A DNA stretch of 64,000 nt from Vigna angularis. Its lineage: Eukaryota; Streptophyta; Magnoliopsida; Fabales; Fabaceae. Position 1 is the first letter of the stretch. Every line of letters starts with the position of its first letter. Below are positions 11,321 through 22,029 of the stretch, piece after piece. A program made the translations under genes and the position numbers. The stretch spans positions 8,674,001 to 8,738,000 of the forward strand of contig NC_068972.1 in the NCBI RefSeq assembly GCF_016808095.1, in the 5' to 3' direction. The notes under the pieces are model-generated. The model was not told the DNA's origin and ran no database searches. It worked only from the letters and a program-made list of their open reading frames with translations.

Positions 11321-12580
11321 CAATACCAGTGTTACTCCTTCCACCACCACACAATATTTCTTACACCTCATTTTTTATTTCTAAAATTATCCTTAGGTTA
11401 AAAGTTTATTACTTTTACCATTTAAAATTTTTTAATTTATCTGAAAGCCCTAATTCTACCTCACTTATTTATTGTTATGTTGTACCCCCACTCCCACATC
11501 TCATGGATTCTCTTCTCTCTTTCGACTTCGGTTTGAGTTCTTCTTCTCTCTTCTTCTTTTCCTTTCATTTTCGTTCATTCTTCTCCTTTCCAATTTCTTT
11601 TTTTGGTTTTATTCCAACGACGGTTGATTCTTGGTGTAGAGGAGCGTTGTTGTTTCGTCAATGAGTCCGCGAAGGCCACAACGGACATGTGACATCCATT
11701 TAGTCTTGAATGGATACTGACATCCGTTTAAGGCCTTAAAAATCACATTCTCTTCTCACCCTTTATCTCTCGGATAATTTATTGAAATCATTCGTTGTAT
11801 TTCATTGGTTTTTCAACTTCACCGCCAATCTTCAAAGCCTTTCCCTTTATAATAACTTAGTAGACGGTCCCATCCCAGATGAATTTGGGAAAGTAATGAA
11901 CTCTCTTGAAGCTCTCAGCCTTGGCAAAAACAAACTGAAAGGCGAGATTCCAGCTTTCGTGGGAACATATGCACATTAAAGATATTATACCTCTAAGAGT
12001 AACAGTTTGAATGGGAAAATTTCTAGCTTCATCCAGAATTCCTCAAGGTGCAACAGAACACTTGAGATACTAGATTTATCTAATAACTTGATTTTTGGAA
12101 AACTACCTAATATTTCAATGTTTAAATATTTGCAATATTAGTATCTTTCCAACAATCAGTTAACTGGAAAAATACTAGAAAGCATCGAGTTGCTTTATAA
12201 GTTACAGTTTCTTCATCTTGAGAAAAATTATTTGGAGGGCAATATCAATGAATTGCATCTCACAAATTTGTCCCAATTGATAGAACTAGACTTATCAGAC
12301 AATAGAAGTGGGTATCCGTTCAAGGCCATGTCCCACTTCCGTTGTGTCCTTCGGGTTCTCTCTTTAATATTTAATTTTTTAATTTTTCGTTTACTGGAAG
12401 CTTCACATTGATGGATGGAAGGCGAATCGAAATGACAATGATGGGTTGATAGGTGTGGTGAGGCAGAACTTCAAGGTAAAAGTTAAAACATAAATTAAAT
12501 ATTACCGAAGGACAAAAAGGAAATGGGAAGGTGGAGGGAGAAGTGTGTGGTGGTGGAGGGAGTAACTCTCTAACAATACT
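11321..12580. mobile_element. Pack-MULE-like element: imperfect inverted repeats enclosing a gene fragment
   Basis: Two nested pairs of inverted matches flank the LRR fragment. Outer pair: 11321-11410 (gttactccttccaccaccac) against the reverse complement of 12480-12580 (gttactccctccaccaccac). Inner pair: 11661-11717 against 12311-12357 (ggtatccgttcaaggcc, gttgtgtccttcgg on the right arm and their complements on the left). Between the pairs the arms have diverged and differ in length. Long degenerate terminal inverted repeats around a host gene piece are the hallmark of Pack-MULEs, but I could not fix the exact ends or a 9-bp target duplication, so the superfamily is uncertain. Confidence 0.5.
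11806..12303 (+). pseudogene. Leucine-rich-repeat receptor-like protein fragment (broken)
   Basis: Several plant extracellular LRRs can be read, but not in one frame: LQSLSLYNNLVDGPIPDEFG, then LEALSLGKNKLKGEIPAF ending at a stop (11977-11979); after a frame change SNSLNGKISSFIQNSS, LEILDLSNNLIFGKLPNIS with an in-frame TAG near 12140; then LQFLHLEKNYLEGNINEL and LIELDLSDN. The xxLxxLxLxxNxLxGxIP pattern is that of receptor-like kinases/proteins such as the Cf/EIX type. There is no signal peptide, transmembrane segment or kinase. It lies entirely inside the inverted-repeat arms and so was probably carried there by the element. Confidence 0.75.
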
Positions 12581-12599
12581 ATTATTTGGTTTAAAGTAA

Positions 12600-13357
12600 C
12601 AACAATAAAGTAACAAGCAACTTTCTTTCTGTGCCACCATAATTTCTTTCCACACCTTCATATATCTAAAATTTTCAATTGTACTTTCTTTTCATTTTGA
12701 ATTTTGGAACATGCAATTCAGAAATGTTCTGAAAATGCATAATCTTAAATACAAAAATTATATTCTCTATTGTGCATTTTGAAAAATTTTAGATTATATT
12801 TTTATTTTTCATTTCATGTTACACCATCTTGAAATGTCTTTTTAAGGAAGAAGGTGAAGAGTGGAGAGAGTGGTCGGTGAAGGAAGAAGAAAAGGTGCTG
12901 GTGGAGGTGAAAGAAGAAAAAGGGAGGCCAGTGGAGGTGGAGTAAGGAGTGCCTTGGAGGAAGAAGATGAGGGCACAAATGGAAGTGAAAGAAGAAATGG
13001 GTGAGGGGTGCATGGATGGAGGAGTAAGAAGATGAAGGCAAAAATGACTATTCACCTAGCCTATGGAGTAGCAAGGAGAAATGTATGGAGGTGCAGGAAC
13101 AAGTTGCCAAAGTTACAGTTTAAGACTTTGTGCAAACTAACTAAACCCCACCACCATTAGGTCCGACCTTAGTGGTTCCCCTTTTACTCTACTAATAAGC
13201 CATTAGATATTTTGTTCAAACATGCAGAAGAGGAATGTTTACACATACGATGCAGAACGCTGAACTTCCCAGAAATTATATGAATGACATTTGTCATTTA
13301 TTGATAAACAATATACAGAAATAGTTGAAATGCTGGAAACTAGATAAAACTCTGAAG
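12600..13357. other. Intergenic DNA with a purine-rich (GA/GGA) tract
   Basis: Bases 12838-13060 are strongly purine-rich on the plus strand (gaagaag, ggaggtg units). Open frames here are low-complexity translations and I do not annotate them. Bases 13060-13357 include the likely 3' UTR of the minus-strand ureidoglycolate-lyase-like gene. Phrases such as ggaggtgcaggaa recur in altered form near 24250, so this may be part of a dispersed repeat. Confidence 0.4.
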
Positions 13358-15051
13358 TTACTCGTCAACTAAAAAGACCACTCCATTGTCCTTCTTAAAG
13401 TTGTGTTGGGTATGATCAATCACCTGTTCGTAGAATAAAAGGCCATGTGAGCCAGAGCAAAATCGACTAAAACATAAAGTCTTTAACTAGGATGCATACA
13501 GCTGCCAAATTATCCTGGAAAAAGATAGGAGAAAAACTCACGTTTGTATTGCTCAACTCTAGATTGTAAAAGTCCATTGCATCTGCCTTAAATAGAGGGC
13601 CAGCATGCCACGTTCCCCGGTTAAGCTTAAGAAATTTGGAACCTGCAACCTTGAAAACTTGGACATCATCAATGTCAGGAGGCACGTATGAATGACCGCA
13701 ACGGGACTGCACAATCTTCTTGCCTGTGTCATCCTTTAGTTCATTTGAATCAACAATGGACGACTTCGCCACTCCAAGATACCAAGCATGCCCACCAACA
13801 GACCCCAGGCACTGAGTCACGTTTGAGTGATGTGTAATACTAGAAAACTTGAGCGGGCGATTCTCAAGATGCATAATGTAGAACCTATCGAATGCACATG
13901 AATTCGAATAAGCTTTATACCAATCCAAATAAGAGAGTTGAATAATTATACAAGCCTAATAAAGCCTAATAAAGTTGAAAAAATATGCACAGAAAAACAT
14001 ATTTAACGCATTTTTTGCAAAGATTCCACAATGAATTCCATGGTTTCTATGCCAAAGAATTTTGATTTCTAGGTTTACAGGGGTAACCAGATTATGTTGC
14101 CTCGTTAGTGCAAAAGATACCTCAAATTTATCTATGAATAAAAAGGAAGAAGAAAAAGGAAATATAATCCTAACAGCAGAGATGATACTGCAACACGAAA
14201 TAAAACAATAAGCTAATCTCTATAAATCTATTTGGCCAAAGAATAGACTAATCAATAAAATATTAAATGTAACCCACCGAACCAATTATAATTCCTAGTG
14301 ATGCTCGCATTAATGACCAGAGTGCAACTTTTACACTTCAAAAAAGACCAAAATAGGCAATTTACTCCCCAAAATATCCCGCACTTGAAAATTGGCCCCC
14401 GAATATATAAGACGGTTTGCTTTCACCAAGTTTTATAACCCGGGAGAACAAGAACTCTCGCTTTTTTTCCTCTGAAACAAATCCCTTTGCATGTTTGGAG
14501 GAAAAAGTATTGAAGCCAACATTCAAGCCACATTGGTTGTTTGGCATTCCAAGTTGGTTTTATTCCTCTATGAAGTTCGAAGCATTGGTTTTAACGGTGG
14601 CATAACTAGCTCAACTCTACCATTTATAAGGAAAGTGTACCTCATCTGAATCCGAGTTATTTACTACTTCATGATTCTTTGGAGTTACGCAGTTACTAAT
14701 AACAGATGGAAAGAAAAATTTCCAATTTCCATGTATTGTTTTTTTTTCAACTTAAGACATTCAATTACCTGCAAGTTGCACATATTGGATGGCATTAAAA
14801 TTCAATTCTATAACAATACAGGTGGAATTGACAAGAGGCAAAAAAAAACAAGGGAGGCTGAGAAAAACCCTAAAAATGGAAGGTTGATTGAAAGATGAAA
14901 ACCTGGGAGTTCCGTGGGTAAGGTCGAGTTGAGCGTCGTGTGGACCAAATTCTTGGCCGTCTGGCGAAGCCTCGATGACCTGGCCGTAGTCTTTGAAAGA
15001 TAACGGAGTTGCTTCCATTGCTTTCACTGTCACTACCTTCGTCTCTTCCAT
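13358..15051 (-). CDS. Ureidoglycolate lyase/hydrolase-fold (cupin-like) family protein, 3 exons, 185 aa
   Basis: Minus-strand exons 15051-14903, 13884-13542 and 13423-13358, GT-AG, with phases 2 and 0, giving 185 residues. The start is the ATG at 15051 (MEETKVVTVKAMEATPLSFK). Family landmarks: YGQVIEASPDGQEFGPHDA near the N-terminus, ENRPLKFSSITHHSNVTQC, QVFKVAGSKFLKLNRGTWHA, and AMDFYNLELSNTN joined to VIDHTQHNFKKDNGV in the last exon. The GTWHAGPLF segment and its aromatic and His neighbourhood match the Ureidogly_lyase domain (PF04115 fold). Bacterial members cleave ureidoglycolate to glyoxylate and urea. The plant members are annotated 'ureidoglycolate hydrolase', but the established plant enzyme for that step is the unrelated amidohydrolase UAH, so the true substrate is uncertain. 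No targeting peptide is evident. Divergent from the PPR gene. Confidence 0.88.
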
Positions 15052-15596
15052 TCCAAATTATGTCTACGCACTCACCAACACCTCACGCCACAATTGGGGA
15101 TGAGTAAGAATCGCTGCTATCTCTTTTCTATTCTTTTATTCTGGTCAGAATTTAAAAATTTGTATTATTTGTTCGGTTCAGCTTTTTTTTGGAATTGATG
15201 TTATAATTATACTTTGACAATATTACAACATTTTAATTACAATAATAATAATTATAAATCATGGAAGAGGTTAAAATATTGTAAAAAAGTGTTGTAAAAA
15301 ATATTATTATTCTAAATAAAAATATTATGAATTGTGCTGCCTACTAAACTTACTATAAATTTATATATTTTAAGTTAATTTTTTGTTAAAAAATGTTAAT
15401 AATTTTTAAAATTATTTAACTTTTTATTAATTAAGGGTTGCGATTATTATGTTTTGAAGATAATTAATATATGGTTTAGTTCAGAATCTTCTTTGTAGAA
15501 ATCTTAATAGTTTTCATATTACCATTTAGAAGAACTTAACAGGAGGATGCTTGAAAAACCCTAAAGTAAAAGCAGGGGTGAGAGAGAGAAGAAAAG
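15052..15596. promoter_or_regulatory. Divergent intergenic promoter region (ureidoglycolate-lyase-like gene / PPR gene)
   Basis: 545 bp between divergent start codons, very AT-rich between about 15120 and 15540. Both promoters must lie here or partly within 5' UTRs. I see no single convincing TATA box; there are many AT runs that could be mistaken for one. Confidence 0.4.
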
Positions 15597-17864
15597 ATGA
15601 AGGAAGAAGAGGTGGTGGAAGGCATAAGAAGGATTCTGCAACAGAAGAAGGAAAATGGAGAATTGGAATCAGAGAAACTAAAATGTTTGATCCCTCACCT
15701 CACTCATCCTCTCATAGACTCCATTCTCTCATGCAAGACTCTCCAACCCACCACGCTCCTCTCCTTCTTCAATTGCCTCCAAACCCACGCTCCACCTCCG
15801 CTCCGCTCATCCCCTCACGCGCTTCTCTCCATTCTCCCTCCCCTCCTCGTCCGCCGCAAATTCGCCGACGCCAAGTCCCTCCTCATCTCCTTCATCTCCT
15901 CCGACCGCACCCACGCCCTCCACGCGCTCCTCCTCCGCCCCCGCCGCCCCCTCTCCAAACCTCTCCTCGACACTGCCCTTGGCGCCTACGTTCACACCGG
16001 CCACCCCCACCACGCCTATCAACTCTTCCAAAAAATGAAACGATTGCATTTTACTCCTAACCTCCTCACCTGCAACACCCTCCTCAACTCCCTCGTCCGC
16101 TCCCTCTCCTCCCACTCCACCTTTCTCGCCTCCGGCGTCTTCCATGACGCCGTCGCCCTCGGCGTCAAGCCCAACACCAACACTTTCAACATCCTCATCT
16201 ACGGTCACTGCCGCCATAAAAAGTTTGACCACGCCCTGGCGCTTGTTCAGCAAATGCCCGAATTCGGGTGTTTCCCTGATATCGTCACCTACAACACCAT
16301 TCTGGATGCCCTGTGCAAGAAAGGTCAGTTGAATAAAGTGAGGGATGTACTTACAGAAATGAAGAATGCCGGCTTGGTTCCCAATAGGAATACTTATAAT
16401 ATCCTTGTTCATGGGTATTGCAGGTTGAAGTGGTTGAAGGAGGCTTCTGAGGTTATTGACTTGATGACTAAAGATGGTATGTTGCCGGACGTTTGGACTT
16501 ATAATACCTTGGTCAGGGGGTTGTGTGATGAGGGGAAGATTGATGAGGCTATTAGGGTTAGAGATGAGATGGTGAGTTTGAAGTTGATACCGGATGTTGT
16601 TACTTATAATACTTTGATTGATGGGTGTTTTAAGTGGTGTGGCAGCGTGGAGGGGTTTAGGTTGATTGAGGAGATGAAGTTTAGGGGAGTTGAGATGAAT
16701 GTGGTGACTCACAATATAGTGGTTAAGTGGTTATGTCAAAAAGGTAAGATTGATGAGGCCAGTGATGCTGTGGTGAGGATGGTGGAGAGTGGGGTTTATC
16801 CCGATCGTTTTACTTATAATACTATGATTAATGGTTATTGTAAAGCAGGGAAGTTGGGAGAGGCGTTTAAGATGATGGATGAGATGGCACGGAAGGGTTT
16901 GAAGCCAGATGTTTTTACTCTTAACAGTGTGTTACATACTTTGTGTACGGAGAAGAAGGTTGAAGAGGCGTATGAGTTAACTGTGCAGGCTGGGAAGCGG
17001 GGTTATGTTCTTGATGAGGTGACCTATGGAACTCTGATCATGGGGTACTTTAAGGCTGAGCAAGGAGGCAAAGCGTTGAAGCTTTGGGAGGAGATGAAGG
17101 GAAGAGGGATTCTTCCTAGTGTTGTCACTTACAACACTCTAATCAGAGGGTTATGCCTGTCTTGGAAAACTGATCAGGCAGTGGATAAATTGAATGAGCT
17201 TTTGGAGAAGGGTTTGGTCCCTGATGAGTCTACATGTAACATCGTTATTCGTGGTTATTGCTGGGAGGGAATGGTAGAGAAAGCGTTTGAGTTTCATAAC
17301 AAAATGGTAGGGAAGTCCTTCAAACCAGATATCTTTACACGTAATATTCTCCTTCAAGGACTCTGTAGAGAGGGCATGCTGGAGAAAGCTGTTAAACTCT
17401 TTAACTCATGGGTCTCTAAAGAGGCTTCCGTTGATGTAGTTACATACAACACATTGATATCAGCCCTTTGCAAAGAAGGGAGACTGGAGGAAGCATTTGA
17501 TCTTATAACTGAAATGGAAGGTAAAAATTTGGAGCCTGACCGGTATACATATAATGCCATTGTTAATGCGCTTACACATGCTGGTAGGACTGAGGAAGCT
17601 GAGAAATTCATGTCAAAACTTTTAGAGGCAGGGCAAGATATGAAACCTCATGAAACTTCCCAAGAGCTTGATGCTTCGGGTGATATTATGTACTCAGAGA
17701 AAATAAATGATTTGTGTACCCAGGGGAAGTACAAGGAGGCAATGAAACTATTTCAAGAGTCAGAAGAGAAGGGAATTGGTTTAAATAAATATACGTATAT
17801 CAAGTTAATTGATGGGTTTTTGAAGAGGCGAAAAAGCGTATCCAAGGTTGCCCAGCCAAATTGA
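15597..17864 (+). CDS. P-class pentatricopeptide repeat protein, intronless, 755 aa
   Basis: Single-exon PPR protein. PPR proteins bind organellar RNA one base per repeat and act in its stability, splicing or translation. The repeats run from about residue 128 to 745, with the usual 35-residue cadence seen as (V/I)TYNTLIxGLCKxGKxxEA, for example TYNTILDALCKKGQLNKV, TYNILVHGYCRLKWLKEA, TYNTMINGYCKAGKLGEA and TYNTLISALCKEGRLEEA. No PLS, E, DYW or SMR domain follows, so this is a pure P-class protein, resembling Arabidopsis At2g16880 from memory. The N-terminal 120 residues are basic and Leu/Pro/Arg-rich, beginning MKEEEVVEGIRR, and are not an obvious presequence. Codon use is odd: bases 15690-16250 are strongly C-rich at third positions, while the remainder is ordinary AT/G-rich legume-like sequence. 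The ATG at 15597 is the first in frame. Confidence 0.93.
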   Translation: MKEEEVVEGIRRILQQKKENGELESEKLKCLIPHLTHPLIDSILSCKTLQPTTLLSFFNCLQTHAPPPLRSSPHALLSILPPLLVRRKFADAKSLLISFISSDRTHALHALLLRPRRPLSKPLLDTALGAYVHTGHPHHAYQLFQKMKRLHFTPNLLTCNTLLNSLVRSLSSHSTFLASGVFHDAVALGVKPNTNTFNILIYGHCRHKKFDHALALVQQMPEFGCFPDIVTYNTILDALCKKGQLNKVRDVLTEMKNAGLVPNRNTYNILVHGYCRLKWLKEASEVIDLMTKDGMLPDVWTYNTLVRGLCDEGKIDEAIRVRDEMVSLKLIPDVVTYNTLIDGCFKWCGSVEGFRLIEEMKFRGVEMNVVTHNIVVKWLCQKGKIDEASDAVVRMVESGVYPDRFTYNTMINGYCKAGKLGEAFKMMDEMARKGLKPDVFTLNSVLHTLCTEKKVEEAYELTVQAGKRGYVLDEVTYGTLIMGYFKAEQGGKALKLWEEMKGRGILPSVVTYNTLIRGLCLSWKTDQAVDKLNELLEKGLVPDESTCNIVIRGYCWEGMVEKAFEFHNKMVGKSFKPDIFTRNILLQGLCREGMLEKAVKLFNSWVSKEASVDVVTYNTLISALCKEGRLEEAFDLITEMEGKNLEPDRYTYNAIVNALTHAGRTEEAEKFMSKLLEAGQDMKPHETSQELDASGDIMYSEKINDLCTQGKYKEAMKLFQESEEKGIGLNKYTYIKLIDGFLKRRKSVSKVAQPN

Positions 17865-19707
17865 AACACTAAATTGGCTATGTAATCATTATGGCATTGG
17901 ATCTGGGATGCTCATAGTGCTGAAGCATGTTGTAGAGGTGCTGTTATGATGACACTGAATAATTTCATGTAAGTTTACGTCTTCTAATTTCATGTCTGAT
18001 TTTTTTAACGAGACCTGTAGTGGGATCTTATTTTTTGTGGTAAGGGGTGAGGATGTGGAAGGTACAGGGAGTTAAATTGTGGACCAGGGTGTAAGTATGA
18101 GAGGGCACCCAAGGTTGCGAGAGAAGGCTTCTAACTTGTTCTGCCAAAAAATAGCGTTTGTTTTATTCTGTAAATTCATAGAATTAGTTAATCAGCACAA
18201 AGGATTTTTTGTGTATGTTAAGAGTGTTGAATTCTTTTATGACATTAGTGGAGATTCAAATTGTCATAGCATATTTTACATCAAGGCCCTCCCTTCAACT
18301 TGGTTCTTCTCATGTTAATTTAGTTCCTGGTTGTTTGTACTAGTACCCGTGAATGTTTGATAACTTGCTGATAAATATTGTTGTGTTATGTTATTATGCA
18401 GTTTCAGACATATTGTTCCGTATCTGAAGGGAGATGTAAGGTTGTCTTAGTAGTAAAAGTGGAAGAGAGAAAGGGACAGTCTTGGGTTCGTTTGAGTTAC
18501 CCCCTCTCGGCTAACAAAAGCTAACATATGCTAATCTAAAAAAATTTAGTTTCAGTGTAAATGTCCTTCAATTTTATTTGCGAATCTAGTGATTATAGTG
18601 GTGATTTTGCATTTCTTTCTTTACGCTTAAATGATGTGAACTTCTTCATTTGATCTTTGTGCAGAATTGATGCATAAAGTTAAATTTTTTATTATTTCCA
18701 AAGAGACCATATCAAGTTTGTTAGACCTTGTGTCACCCATCATTGGCTTCCTCTTAGTCCTATGCTTAAGATGTTCAGTCCTCAGTGTGAGGAAGTACGT
18801 TGAAGAACCTACAGCAATTAGAGATAAAAGACCAACTTATAGAGTATAGGTGGGTTAAACCTCAACTTACCAAGCAAATTTTGTAATGTTGAATTTGGTT
18901 CAAATTCTACTTTCTTAAGAATTATATTTATAAATTGATGCAGCACATACGAGAATAAAATAAAAAAATTGTAACATCCCAAATCATTAACGTAGCACTG
19001 TTTTCATCAAATCTGTCATGTAGTCAACCCAACCTACTGGGATAAGTTTTGGTGGTTGCTGTTGCTGTGGAACTTCTTGAAACTGAGTTCTAATTATGTT
19101 TATATGTAAATTAAATGCCGAACAGGACGCTACTGTTGTAGTTTTATGCATCTGAATTTGGTGCAATATATTGGATGTGAATTGGGTTTTATCAGTTTCC
19201 CTGTACTACCCATATATGTATCCTGATTTACTGTTAAATGTGTTACAAGAAGAGGTTGATAATACATATGATGTATTTAGGTAAACAACTTAATACTTTT
19301 TAATGAGTTTATCACAAGAGCCTGTATCATGAGTTACTCACAGGCTTAAAAAGAACTTATAAGGTCATAGGCCCTGTTTGGATAAAGTTTTCCATATATT
19401 TATGTGCTTTAGTTTTTTTAGAAGTTAAAGGAGAGAACTTCTATGTGTTACTGAAAACTGATCCCTAATTTTGATGTTCACATGTGAGTAAAATGCTGAC
19501 AGGCATTCCTTTTGTAGTCTGTGCATCTGATTTTGTGCAGCAATTTGGAATTTAAGTTTATCAGTTTCACAGTATTACTCATACTGTTCCTGCATCCATA
19601 TCAAGCATGACCAGACGTTAACAGGCCATAGGGTGTGTTCAGGTAAACAACTTAAATTAGTACTTATTCAATAAGTATATAACACGAAGGCTCGTATCAT
19701 AAGTTTA
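17865..19707. other. PPR 3' flank and intergenic DNA
   Basis: The first few hundred bases are the likely PPR 3' UTR. The rest is AT-rich; short open frames (for example 18079-18318) show no recognisable family. I see no gene. Confidence 0.4.
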
Positions 19708-20309
19708 AGGTTTAATCATTCACTAAGTCCCTATTTTCGCATGGAATCTCAATTTCGTCCCTTTCTTTCTGAAAATCTCAATTGGGTCCCAATTTTATGA
19801 AAATTGCAACAAATCGATCCTTTCCGTTAAATAGTGTCAAACGGCGTTAAAAAAATTGATGAGTGAATGCTGAGATGACGAACGAGCGCTCGTCCAGCAG
19901 CGAACGAGCGCTCGTCCACCGAACGAACGGTCGTCCAGTGTGGAACGAACGGTTGTCCACCAGAGAACGGACGCTCGTCGACCTCTTACTGCTGGACAAC
20001 CGTTCGTTCCACACTGGACGACCGTTCGTTCGGTGGTCGAGCGCTCGTTCGCTGCTGGACGAGCGTTCGTTCGCTGCTGGACGAGCGCTCGTTCGCTGAT
20101 GGACGAGCGCTCGTTCGCTGCTGGACGAGCGCTCGTTCGTCATTTCAGCATTCACTCATCAATTTTTTTAACGCCGTCCAGCCAAATTAACGGAAAGGAT
20201 CGATTTGTTGCAATTTTCATAAAATTGGGACCCAATTGAGATTTTCAGAAAGAAAGGGACGAAATTGAGATTCCATGCGAAAATAGGGACTTAGTGAATG
20301 ATTAAACCT
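19708..20309. mobile_element. 602-bp palindromic (foldback) transposon with 7-bp target duplication
   Basis: The left arm (19708-19963) and right arm (19988-20309) are near-perfect reverse complements, starting AGGTTTAATCATTCACTAAG and ending in its complement. The exact 7-bp flank AAGTTTA occurs at 19701-19707 and 20310-20316, outside the ends, so this looks like a transposition product. The outer roughly 150 bp of each arm are unique sequence with only one short block of differences (next to the ttccgttaa motif). The inner part of each arm is a tandem array of a 22-bp unit containing the palindrome ACGAGCGCTCGT. High arm identity implies a recent insertion or ongoing conversion. There is no transposase, so it is non-autonomous. 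A 7-bp duplication does not identify the superfamily. Confidence 0.88.
19880..20140. repeat. 22-bp GC-rich tandem units in both arms of the palindrome
   Basis: The unit reads CGCTGCTGGACGAGCGCTCG plus TT on the plus strand. About five units stand in the right arm (to about 20138) and about two in the left arm (from about 19882). The 66-bp difference in arm length (322 against 256) equals exactly three units. The region stands out as GC-rich in an AT-rich neighbourhood. Confidence 0.82.
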
Positions 20310-20316
20310 AAGTTTA

Positions 20317-22021
20317 ATTGTGAATTTGGCATAAGCTAAAAAGGAGTTTATAAGGTCCATGGCCTACTTTTAAAAGCCCAAAGAAACACCATTAGTTCTT
20401 CCAAATGCTCCCATAACTGGATCCAGTTTATGTAAATAATTGAAATGATTTCTTTGAAGACTCAGTCAATTTTATATGCTTTGGCTTTAGTGCTTCATTT
20501 GTAACCATAAGGTGCATGTGAAACACCTTTTTGTGTGTCTGATTGCATTATTTGGAATGGTTCAAAACATGATTTCTTTGAATTGCTGCTTGGTATTGCA
20601 AGCAACTATTTAAATTTTTTCCTTCTTTGGTCGCTGACGGTTTTGTTGGCCTATAAGTTATAACTTTTATCAATGTATATTGCCAATTATTTTACCATAT
20701 TAAGTTCACTTGCTCTTGTCTCTTGCTGATTTATGTCACTCTGCCGGATCATGTTGGCCTAATGTTTCTGAATTTGATTCCCTCTTTGACTATATTTGGG
20801 TTGTCTTTTGGCTTACTCTTTTGTAGCCTAGACTTGTTTCTTTGAAACAACAACTTATATATATATACACTCTTTAATTATATAACACCACCTCTTAGTG
20901 TCATGAGATTAAAAATTAGTGTTTAATCATTAATTGAAATAATTATTTATGGTTTTCTAAATTTGTACAGAATCCTATTTTTATCTTCAGTTTGTGCCTG
21001 TCTATCTCTATTTGTTCTTTCGCTTTACAGTATTTTGAGCCTTGCGTTTAGTTGAATTTTTAACTTATACCAAGGTCTTCATCTATCCCCATATACCTAA
21101 ATGGAAAGGAAATTAACATGGGGTTTTGGAAGAAATATTTAAGAGAAATTTTCAGCTTTTTTTGTTGTTTAACTATATATGGTATTTGCCTGCCTTGTTC
21201 ATTTCATTTTCACAATATTACTGATGTCAAAATATAATTGTAACCATTTTGGTGGTGTTTAGCTATGAAAGTATACATCGTTATGTACTTAATATTCATT
21301 GCTCAAGCATTTTATTATGCATACTGAAAGGTCACTCTGTTTTATTCTTATGATTAACTAATATGATGCTTCTTCATTTTATATTTCTCACCCTGATTGC
21401 TATGTTAATGACTAACTGTCTGAATAAATTTATAAACATGGTTGGTAAATATTTGCAGCAACTGTAGACAAGGCTTGGAGGATTCTTTATTTTAAATTCT
21501 GTCGTTGATGTTTTGAACATTTTGCTTAAACATTTGTCTTTTATGTTCAAATATGTCCTTTTTACAAGTTACCATTACTCATTTTGACATAAAAAAAAAT
21601 CATTCGTTGTTATCAAATTTAAGAACGAAATGGGATAGCCTGTTCCATTGTGATCTTGAGTTTTCTCCTTTCTTTGTCTAGTTTTATTTTATTCGGTCTT
21701 TGACATGTTTATGAATCAGTGTTTGAGAATCAAATAATAAGCTGTCTAATGATGGTCGTATTGGATAAACAAATTCTTTTTATGACTTGAGCGCTGAAAC
21801 TTCATAACGTCTAAACCGATCTTTTACCAAAATTAAACTAACTTGGATTTGGAGTTTAATTTTGACACACTATGCATGTAAACCTTTTTGTCCCAACACT
21901 TTTTGGAATAATTGTGATAAAAGTATTTAGTAATATGATAATTTACAATTAAATGGCGGTATAATTTGTGTTTACTCATATTACAATTAATCTTTTTTCT
22001 TTACGAAACGTGAATGCTCTA
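20317..22021. other. Intergenic AT-rich DNA
   Basis: No open frame, RNA gene or element with definable ends was recognised in this stretch. A short (TA)n run lies near 20859-20870. Confidence 0.4.
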
Positions 22022-22029
22022 CTCAAAAT

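Noticed and set aside
11257..11664. 135-codon open frame before the LRR fragment
   Set aside because: Phe/Ser-rich translation of a pyrimidine-rich arm of the inverted repeat; unrelated to the LRR text.
12814..13055. Minus-strand open frames rich in Ser/Phe/His/Leu
   Set aside because: Translation of the purine-rich tract; low complexity and overlapping in two frames.
15807..16712. 301-codon open frame antisense to the PPR gene
   Set aside because: Mirror of the repetitive, C-rich PPR coding sequence; no family motifs of its own.
20050..20138. Regular 22-bp repeats, CRISPR-like at first glance
   Set aside because: No spacers between units, eukaryotic context, and the units belong to a transposon arm.
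19847..20155. Open frames on both strands rich in NERSSSSERALV-like repeats
   Set aside because: Translation of the 22-bp palindromic units of a foldback element; kept as an observation, not as genes.
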